64,000 nucleotides of DNA from Helicoverpa zea (Eukaryota; Arthropoda; Insecta; Lepidoptera; Noctuidae): contig NC_061482.1 of assembly GCF_022581195.2 (NCBI RefSeq), positions 2,294,001 to 2,358,000 of the forward strand. The letters run 5' to 3'. The translations under genes and the position numbers were made by a program. The notes under the pieces are model-generated. The model saw nothing but the letters and a program-made list of their open reading frames with translations. It did no database searches and was not told the origin of the DNA. Position 1 is the stretch's first letter, and every line of letters begins with the position of its first letter. This document shows, in pieces, positions 60,101 to 64,000 of this stretch.

Positions 60101-63100
60101 GTTTTATTAACTGAAATAATATATAACAAATATAAAACAAAAAACACGCTTTTTATAATCTCTCATATCTTATAATTTCAAACAGCCAGTTCGCCATCTT
60201 GGGGATGCCGCCATATTGGATTTGAAATGAAGTTTCTGAGCTGTTAATGTATTGTCATCAGAACTCAGAGCATGTGCAAAATTTCAGAATAATCGAATAC
60301 CGGGAAGTAGGTCAAATTAAGATTCGAAAATTTTGTTACATGCATAGCTGTTACAAGTGAATCTAACATAAGCGTCTAAAAATTCAAAGTCAAAGTATTT
60401 TTTTTTTAATTAGGAATATGAAAAAAACTATTTTGAAATGTCAAACTATTCGCAATTGTACATAATATCATCATCATCATATCAGGCAATTGCCGTCCAC
60501 TGCTGAAGGTAGGCAGATTTAAAGAAGGTGGGAGTGGATGGGTTCGAGCTGCTTATGACAGGGATAGTTAGCATTCCTTGGGACTACGCTCAGCAGTAGA
60601 AAATATAAACACAGATAAAATAGACGAAAAAATGTAATTTGAAGGGTGAGTGGCACCTTTTGAGTGAAACGATGATAATAACGAGCTGTATACTTGCCGC
60701 CTATTTGTTAAATAGGCAATTTGACACCCGTTCGGTTATAGTTAGATAAACGATACATCTCACCCTTAAGGTTTTCTTTTATACCGCCAATAGCCCAGTG
60801 GTTTATGGTCATATCTATTCTCTCGCATTGCAATACTGATGTGAACTCACTCTAGACGCTAGCATAGTTAGCACGAGCTTATTGTAAAAAAAACTTTACT
60901 AATGTACTGAATGATTTCAGCTAAATCGATTAAAGATATCTGCTCCAAAATTGAGCAAATTCCAAAATTATTGTAAGATTTCACTCTTATATTTTACGAT
61001 ACATACACAGCAAGTTCAATAAAAACTAAAAAAAAACCATTGATTAATATTAATTCACGCAAGGTAAACATTTAGTGGTCAAGGTCACGTTTGAACCGGA
61101 ATAAACTAGTTCCTCACTAAGGTTTATAATATTGATAAACACAAGGCATTGAATAAAGCAATATACAGTAGGACATGTCGCAATGGGCAAAACTACGCAA
61201 GATGGAATAAATAAGAGATTCTTCGCACAGGCTTGCATCATCATCTCCCGAGACTTTTCGCAACTGTGTTGGGGTCGGCTTCCAGTCTAACCGGATGCAG
61301 CTGAGTACTAGTGCTTTACAAGGAGCGACTGCCTATCTGACCTCCTCAACCCAGCCCAGCATCCCAATATCCCTAAGTATGACTGGCTGTCAGACCTACA
61401 GACTTCTGACGGGTAGTCATCGCATAGGCTTGCATGACATAAAAACAATTACTATTGTATCCTATCATATCTTAGGCACCAGTTCGCTAGCCGTTTTACT
61501 ATAAAAAAACCATTTACTTCAAAAATGGAACATGAAAATTCATAGTAAACAATTGTTTTAAGAAAACTGAAGTTCATGTTGTCTTTGAATTTGGGCCGTA
61601 GAGGTATTATAATTATCATGAATATCAGTAAATATTACATAATAACTAAATACAGACACATTTTAACAATGTTCAAATACTATTTACTTCCCGCTGTTAT
61701 GAAAAATGTATCAAATTCAAGACAGATGTTTTAGGATGGAACTGCGACAAAAACAAACGCAAATTTGCACTTATAACTGTAGATAAGCGAAAAAAAAGTA
61801 TAAAGGGTGACTTTGTACGCTTAAATCTTCAAAACTACGCAACCGATTATCATGAGGTTTTATAGAATGTTTGTATGTATAATAATAATATGCATCAAAT
61901 AGTTAGGAAATACTGTTATGCGCGAAGCCGTGTTATCGCTAGTAAAAATATAGTGTAACCAACGAAGCTGGGGCGGGTCGCTAGCAAGAATATGATTGAA
62001 CCAACCTCAGCATAGTTAAAGAAGAAGTATAGTATCTGCCAGGCTTGTATAAGAGGCGCTAGAAGCAGGTTGACTACCGCCAGCCAAAGGATCTGCCTCT
62101 CAAGCTGCCGAGCTAAAAGCATCCGCTTCGAATGATCCTTGTAACATGCTCGCAGCTGCCAACAGTTCTCCCAAGGACTCCAAGGACTATCTGTGAACAG
62201 AAACAAGGTCTTACATATTAATCATCCTCCGAGCCTTTTCCCAACTATGTTGGGGTCGGCTTCCAGTCTAACCCCATGCAGCTGAGTGCCAGTGGTTTAC
62301 AAGGAGCGAGATGGAGATCAGCCAACTGCGCAGGACATATTATAGTGCACAAGCATTTGCACAGACACAGGTGCACTCACTATTCCTTCACTCTCATAGC
62401 GCGATGGGACGGCAATCCGACACGACCGGAGAGAGAGCAGGCGCAGGACCAACATTCACGTGTTCTCCGATGCACGGATATACCAATCACCAACTTCCAG
62501 GCTCCGGGACGCTTTGTGAAAGTCTTCTAAAACCCAAAATGCGATTTCGGCCCGACTCGGGAATCGAACCCGAGACCTCGTGCTCAGCAGCCGCACTTGC
62601 GACAGCTAGGCCAACGAGGCAGTTAAAATTCATACTTAAAGCGTACGTGATTTACTACAAAATTAACAAAAAAAATTGTCATACTTACAAAATAACAAAA
62701 ATTCTATGTTCCATTGCAATCCTCTGGATAAGTAGTGAAAGTCACCTATGCAAGGCACGTGTATTTGCAGGGGAAGCAGGTTTTTATTCACCATGGCCAC
62801 CATATAATTTGTAAATCTGTAATTTAAAGACACAGATTCTCATCACTCTGTTTACTTGTGTAGGAAAATTTATATCTGGCGATGAAACTGCATTCAAGCA
62901 ACAAAGCTTAATAAATAAATAATGTCGGGACAAATAATGTCGGGACACCTTTTTCACACACGGTCGGTTAGCCCCATGGTAAGTTATTAATTAACTTGTG
63001 TTATGGGTGCTAACACAACTGATAAACTACATATAGCTACATATATACATATTTATAAATACATATCATAACACCCAGACCACGGCCAACAAGCATGCTC

Positions 63101-64000
63101 ATCACACAAATGTCGACCGAACCGGGAATCGAACCCGGGACCTCAGGTTCGGCGGTCCGGCATGATGACCATTGCGCCATCGAGGTCGTCGATATATATA
63201 AATAAATATAAATAAACTAACACACAAAAGTTATTGCAGTAGAGTAAATCATATCTTACAGCGACAAAAAACAGATAAATGCCAGCCCCAAGTCTGTACC
63301 CATACATACTGTGTATAAACCATAAATTATTGATATATCTGAAGTATAAGTAGGGAATGTATAATCAACTGATTGCTGGCCAGTAAACACACGATGCGGG
63401 ACATGCCTGAGTTACAGTCATCCCTACTAATATTATAAATGCGAAAGTAAATCTGTCTGTTACGCTTTCACGTCTAAACCACTGAACTGATTTTAATAAA
63501 TTTTGGTACAGAGATAGAGTTGACCGTGAGAAAGAACATAGGATAGTTTTTATCCCGGACTTTTGAAGAGTTCCCTTGAAAACGCGATATAACCGAACTC
63601 GACGCGGGCGAAGCCGCGGGCGGAAGCTAGTTGTATATACCTTTGAGGCAACGCTTGGGAGATGAAGTTTTCTGTATCCTCGCTGTATTTAAAGCTGTTG
63701 TTGTTCCAATAAATACTGTACAACTATGTATGGGATAATTATATATTGCCTGAAAGGTGACATGAGTAAGGAGAGAGTGAATGTCAGTATGCCGAGTAAC
63801 AGGGAAGAATGGAAGCGGAAGACATATTGCGCCGACCCCAAATAAAATTGGGAACAGGGTAGGAGGAAGAAGTTATGCCAATAAATAAATAAGACAATAA
63901 CTTACCTGAGTATACGATGGTATATATCTAATTCGTTGATCTCTTGCTTATGGACGCACATATGATGTTCGGGCTGTGCCTCTCGCACTCTGTCTTGTAT
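48109..64000 (-). CDS. Atg9: autophagy-related protein 9 (lipid scramblase), partial
   Basis: Exons in transcript order: 64000-63906, 62816-62689, 62190-62006, 60110-59932, 57008-56877, 56097-55923, 54937-54791, 54218-54164, 53751-53579, 48944-48834 and 48324-48109. All are GT-AG with matching phases, 532 codons. Recognised by the Atg9 signature order: HKQEINELDIYHRILRFTNY, MVAMVNKNLLP, TWSLYARITLRHFNELEHEL, VYDEDVLTVEHVL, FRNFTVSVLGIGDVCSFAQ, LDIRRHGHPDW, GKTELSLVAF and HPGWQP. Hydrophobic segments lie in exons 62190-62006, 57008-56877 (two) and 54937-54791. Atg9 is a trimeric membrane scramblase on Golgi-derived vesicles that works with Atg2 to feed phagophore growth. The N-terminal cytosolic part and first membrane helices lie beyond the right edge. 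The last exon present ends with an acidic, Ser/Gly/Pro-rich tail and LHLYDLHLTQ before a donor (GTATGT), so at least one more, probably short, exon follows below 48109. Confidence 0.95.
48429..48819 (+). mobile_element. SINE-A, full-length copy inside Atg9 intron, antisense
   Basis: Head with TGGCCTAGTGGTTAAAG and a B box decayed to GGTTCGTATCC, then the full body and tail GAAGCTGACCCCAACATTC, GGCTCGAAAGATGATGAT. It ends about 14 bp from the intron side of the Atg9 exon 48944-48834 donor. Confidence 0.8.
49520..49993 (-). mobile_element. Helitron-like element interrupted by a hAT-like MITE
   Basis: The plus strand begins ACTAGCGACCCGCTCCGGC, then AACAGTATTTCCCCACTATT. After the insert it continues with CCTTCCTCTCCAATCACTTT, AACCGCATCAAAATCCGTTG and AGAGAAAGCGACTTTGTTTC. 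The same order, inverted, occurs at 56655 and 61796. Confidence 0.6.
49594..49851. mobile_element. hAT-like MITE rich in ATTCGG motifs
   Basis: 17-bp inverted ends TGGAGATGCCACGAATA and TAGAGTTGCCACGAATA (15/17 match). Flanked by AAATAAAC (49586-49593) and ATATAAAC (49852-49859), an 8-bp duplication with one change, as expected for hAT. The motif ATTCGG recurs many times at both ends. The overlapping ORF is not a gene. Confidence 0.7.
50151..50935. mobile_element. 785-bp segment bounded by about 50-bp inverted arms
   Basis: Left arm CGAGCCGAGAGGGATAGTTA, GAACGGAGGC.. TTTCTAA; the right arm, read inverted, is CGAGCCGAGTGAAACAGTTA, GTACGGAGGC.. TTTCTAA. Either a TIR element or two facing copies of one repeat. 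No transposase-like ORF inside. Confidence 0.45.
51197..51354 (-). mobile_element. Helitron-like element
   Basis: The plus strand begins TACTAGCTTCCGCCAGCGGC, TTCGCCCGCG, has AAATTTCAATCAAATCGGTC and ends CTTTCACATTTATAATATAA. A short, fairly complete copy. Confidence 0.6.
51379..51478. mobile_element. CAGTTGCACAAAG-family MITE, inner part only
   Basis: ACTTCTTTAAATCTATTGCT and GACTCTTTCTTTGTCAAC match the inside of the copy at 14739, followed by the partly inverted CAATAGATTTCAAAAAAGTT. The outer CAGTTGCAC ends are missing. Confidence 0.55.
51847..52287. mobile_element. CAGTTGCACAAAG-family MITE, long form
   Basis: Left end CAGTTGCACAAAGCTCTATT; right end AGCTTTGTGCAACTG, read inverted the same. 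About 441 bp. The inner GACAAAGAAAGAGTCAGCAG links it to the two shorter copies. Confidence 0.7.
52400..53166 (+). pseudogene. Jockey-clade LINE reverse transcriptase, 3' fragment, split by a SINE
   Basis: Frame KYLGVILDQRLSFAEHIRKV, LHFLLNSKSKLSL and CIRPIMMYACPVFA matches the C-terminal RT/thumb region of Jockey-type LINEs. It is cut after I-I-G-T-P by SINE-A (52732-53004) and resumes in the same frame (YYVRNEILHLDL, IRQYMKHAAIRYFERA) to a TGA at 53164-53166. An in-frame stop lies just upstream of the fragment and the polymerase YADD box is absent, so it is 5'-truncated and inactive. Confidence 0.8.
52732..53004 (-). mobile_element. SINE-A inserted in the Jockey fragment, exact TSD
   Basis: Reverse SINE-A tail (CCTCCGAGCC, GTTGGGGTCGGCTTCCAGTC) to body (GTCAATGGTGTCTAAGATAT). 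The 16-bp duplication ATCATAGGAACTCCCT flanks it exactly (52716-52731 and 53005-53020). It lacks the tRNA head. Confidence 0.9.
53850..54062 (+). repeat. dispersed moth repeat ending CGACTCGCACTTGGCCGG
   Basis: Contains ACTGTATCTCATGAACCGTG, ATAGTTAGGGAGCTGAAATT and ends GGGCGCGAGTCCGACTCGCA, CTTGGCCGGTTTTTTAG. This end is seen widely in lepidopteran genomes (from memory). Class unknown. Confidence 0.5.
54352..54510 (-). mobile_element. SINE-A fragment in Atg9 intron
   Basis: Reverse of tail and body: ATCGGCTTCCAGTCTAACCA, GCAGCTGTGTACCTGTG, CTGCTCAACCCAGTTACCCG. The extreme tail is damaged (TTTCAGGATCGG). Confidence 0.6.
54573..54771 (+). mobile_element. Helitron-like element in Atg9 intron
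   Basis: Begins TCTATACTAATATTATAGAG, contains AGCGTTATATAGCCCATTTA and TCGAGGAAGGCTTTAGGCTA, and ends GGTGAAATCTGGCAGAAGCT, AG. This copy shows the empty version of the MITE site at 43838. Confidence 0.65.
55018..55082. repeat. 16-bp perfect inverted repeat in Atg9 intron
   Basis: AAAGAAAGCGTGGAGC (55018-55033) and its exact complement (55067-55082) enclose a 33-nt loop, and pairing partly extends inward (CATTTATGTA / ACAATGCG). Flanks repeat TTTATTAAATA-like sequence. Confidence 0.7.
55150..55375 (+). repeat. dispersed repeat family D, copy 1
   Basis: Shares AACAGCCAGTCCGCCATCTT, GCCGCCATATTG, AATGTATTGTCATCAGAACT-type sequence and ACCGGGAAGT..GTCAAATTAAG with 60175-60365, in the same orientation. 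The copy has TCATGTATTGTCATCAGAAC. Confidence 0.6.
55445..55603 (+). mobile_element. Helitron-like fragment
   Basis: GGCGATTTGAAAAATGATTT, CAGTGTTAGACAGACCATT, TCGAGAAAGGCTATGAGTAG and GCGGTTGAAATCAGCAG match the central and 3' part of the unit; ends decayed. Confidence 0.4.
55733..55803. repeat. short dispersed repeat, CCCACTGCTGGGCACAGGC
   Basis: TTTTTATCGTCCCACTGCTG, GGCACAGGCGTCCTCTCACA is a motif repeated in many moth genomes. It may be related to CCGTCCACTGCTGAAGGTAG near 60490. Confidence 0.35.
56208..56283 (-). mobile_element. SINE-C fragment in Atg9 intron
   Basis: The plus strand ATCACCAACTTCCAGACTAT, TGTGTGAAA and AAAACCCACAAAGCGA parallels CACCAACTTCCAGGCTCC.. in SINE-C at 62496. 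Confidence 0.5.
56655..56850 (+). mobile_element. Helitron-like element, second subfamily
   Basis: AGCAAAGTCGCTTTTTCCGT, CTTAAATCTTCAAAACTACG, CAACCGATTTTCGTGCGATT and TGGAGAAATACTGTTATCCC; ends GGACGGGTCACTAGTC. Same type as 61796. Confidence 0.6.
57178..57350 (-). mobile_element. Helitron-like element
   Basis: The plus strand begins ACTAGCCGTTTTCCCGTGGT, TTCACCCGCGTCCCGGG, contains CTTCCCACGGTGAAAGAAC and ends CCTATATTAGTATCGATT. Confidence 0.6.
57590..57747 (-). mobile_element. Helitron-like element hit by an RTE LINE
   Basis: ACTAGCCGTTTTCCCGCGGT, GGGATAAAATATAGCCTATG and AATCGGTCCAATAGTTTTTG, nearly the copy at 11237. It is broken at its far end by the LINE at 57748-58082. Confidence 0.65.
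57748..58082 (+). mobile_element. RTE-type LINE, 5'-truncated 3' end with exact TSD
   Basis: Encodes the end of an RT ORF (LSWYGHVMRRDESHVVRKVM, GRGRPKKRWMDCVK, CCADPK) with stop TAA at 58053-58055, then a tail ATTGGGATAAGGGCAGGAGG and (ATG)n-like end. The 17-bp duplication AACCAAACAGACAAAAT flanks it (57731-57747 and 58083-58099). The WYGHVxR...GRPxxRW pattern is typical of RTE/BovB-like C-termini. Confidence 0.85.
58148..58322 (-). mobile_element. SINE-A fragment in Atg9 intron
   Basis: Reverse SINE-A: TTTACCCAACTACGTTGGAC, GCAGCTGAGTACTAGTG, TGACCTCCTCAACCCAGTTA. 5'-truncated, and immediately followed by the MITE at 58332. Confidence 0.7.
58332..58513 (-). mobile_element. PIF/Harbinger-like MITE, copy 2
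   Basis: Ends GGATGCATCTACACGGTGCA and (inverted) GGGTGCGTCTACACGGCGCA, flanked by TAA (58329-58331 and 58514-58516). Relative to copy 1 at 43841 it is inverted and shares most of the interior (ACATGCGCGAGTCGCTGGA). Confidence 0.75.
58883..59107 (+). mobile_element. Helitron-like (Lep1-type) element, intact ends
   Basis: Starts TCCCTACTAATATTATAAAT and ends GAAGCCGCGGGCGGAAGCTA, G, between A and T as Helitrons do. It carries a GTCT/GTCC microsatellite-like patch. Nearly identical to 63421-63630. Confidence 0.8.
59196..59399 (+). mobile_element. Helitron-like element
   Basis: AGACTAATATTACACATAAA, TGAAAAATTGTTTCAATATT, TATCGAGGAAGGCCGTAGCC and an end CGCCTGAGGAAGCTAGT. Adjacent to the preceding copy; 59110-59190 holds another truncated 3' piece (TTTTGTCCGGGTACGAAACG). 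Confidence 0.5.
59738..59910. repeat. AT-rich inverted repeat with AAAACCGAC arms
   Basis: AAAAATAAAACCGACT (59745) mirrors GTCGGTCGGTGGTTTTATTT (59800). It is followed by a Helitron-like second-subfamily end (CACCCGTGCGAAGCCGGGTT, AGTAG). Confidence 0.4.
60175..60365 (+). repeat. dispersed repeat family D, copy 2
   Basis: AACAGCCAGTTCGCCATCTT, GCCGCCATATTGGATTTGA, AATGTATTGTCATCAGAACT and ACCGGGAAGTAGGTCAAATT; same order as at 55150. Confidence 0.6.
60475..60605. repeat. dispersed repeat with CATCATCATATCAGGC start
   Basis: CAATTGCCGTCCACTGCTGA, GTGGGAGTGGATGGGTTCGA and TTGGGACTACGCTCAGCAGT, bounded by TCATCATCAT. Looks like the end of a LINE-derived repeat; identity uncertain. Confidence 0.3.
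60642..60767. mobile_element. small MITE with AAGGGTGAG ends
   Basis: AAGGGTGAGTGGCACC on the left and GATACATCTCACCCTT on the right, 126 bp in all. The inside has a GCCTATTTGTTAAATAGGC palindrome. Confidence 0.55.
61238..61415 (-). mobile_element. SINE-A fragment in Atg9 intron
   Basis: Reverse tail ATCATCTCCCGAGACTTTTC, GTTGGGGTCGGCTTCCAGTC, then GCAGCTGAGTACTAGTGC and CTGACCTCCTCAACCCAG. 5'-truncated. Confidence 0.7.
61500..61605. repeat. dispersed repeat, copy 2 of the 39903 family
   Basis: CATGAAAATTCATAGTAAAC, AATTGTTTTAAGAAAACTGA and ATTTGGGCCGTAGAGGT parallel the copy at 39903-40005. Confidence 0.45.
61796..61985 (+). mobile_element. Helitron-like element, second subfamily
   Basis: GTACGCTTAAATCTTCAAAA, CTACGCAACCGATTATCATG and GTTAGGAAATACTGTTATGC, with CTAGTAAAAATA and a second GGCGGGTCGCTAGC end. 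Lies just outside the donor of Atg9 exon 62190-62006. Confidence 0.55.
62221..62622 (-). mobile_element. SINE-C copy with a SINE-A-type tail
   Basis: On the minus strand the head GCCTCGTTGGCCTAGCTG carries an A-box-like TGGCCTAGCTG and the B box GGTTCGATTCC. A distinct body follows (62310-62600), and then without a gap the SINE-A lower body and tail (CACTGGCACTCAGCTGCATG, GAAGCCGACCCCAACATAGT, GGCTCGGAGGATGAT). One 400-bp element or two juxtaposed ones; the clean join favours one. Confidence 0.7.
62934..63185 (-). mobile_element. SINE-B copy in Atg9 intron
   Basis: Minus-strand head CCTCGATGGCGCAATGGTCA with an intact B box GGGTTCGATTCCC. Body matches 33091-33347 closely; ends GGTGTCCCGACATTAT with a short TTATTTATT tail. 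Confidence 0.8.
63421..63630 (+). mobile_element. Helitron-like (Lep1-type) element, intact ends
   Basis: TCCCTACTAATATTATAAAT start and GCGGGCGGAAGCTAG end, inserted between A and T. Twin of 58883-59107, with a shorter GTCT patch. Confidence 0.8.
63750..63872 (+). mobile_element. RTE-type LINE 3' end, second copy
   Basis: Frame NREEWKRKTYCADPK then TAA, followed by AATTGGGAACAGGGTAGGAG. The same C-terminus and tail as 58020-58082 from a diverged subfamily. Confidence 0.65.

Noticed and set aside
62276..62814. ORFs of 84 and 167 codons on the plus strand
   Set aside because: They run through SINE-C and the reverse of an Atg9 exon; the true coding strand is minus.

Overview
This window is moth (Lepidoptera) nuclear DNA, probably noctuoid. 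It is AT-rich, has GT-AG introns with short exons, and is full of lepidopteran repeats: tRNA-derived SINEs, RTE- and Jockey-type LINE ends, Helitron-like elements that start TC and end CTAG, and many MITEs. The taxonomic guess rests on recognising repeat styles from memory, not on a search.

Two genes could be built exon by exon with consistent splice sites and phases. Both lie on the minus strand. The first (positions 832-30254) encodes a secreted, cysteine-free mucin-like protein of about 917 residues in ten exons. Its first coding exon is only 20 nt long and is separated from the rest by a 22.6 kb intron. Nine exons between 832 and 7615 carry the body: an acidic/Tyr-rich N-terminal part, a long Thr tract, and a run of small exons that each pair an Arg/Pro/Gly-rich segment with a Ser/Thr/Ala/Pro/Glu-rich segment. 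I do not recognise the family. The second gene (48109-64000, running off the right edge) is the autophagy lipid scramblase Atg9. Eleven internal exons cover the core and most of the C-terminal tail. The N-terminal exons lie beyond the window, and the last short coding exon below 48109 was not found with confidence.

Layout: 1-113, possible end of a plus-strand gene; 832-7615, main exons of the mucin-like gene; 7616-30234, its giant first intron, holding old repeats, some GC-rich unique stretches and a curious mini-gene-like ORF near 11.7 kb; 30235-30760, first coding exon and GC-rich promoter region; 30.8-37 kb, repeat-rich intergenic DNA; 37.3-43.7 kb, a long AT-rich block poor in recognisable repeats; 43.7-48.1 kb, nested mobile elements and a tandem repeat block; 48.1-64 kb, Atg9 with introns packed with mobile elements.

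No new multi-gene system is visible. The most informative observations are the split signal peptide, several nested insertions with exact target-site duplications, SINE families that share a 3' tail with an RTE-like LINE, and MITE families whose insertion footprints can be read directly. No rRNA, bona fide tRNA, CRISPR array or virus-like region was found.
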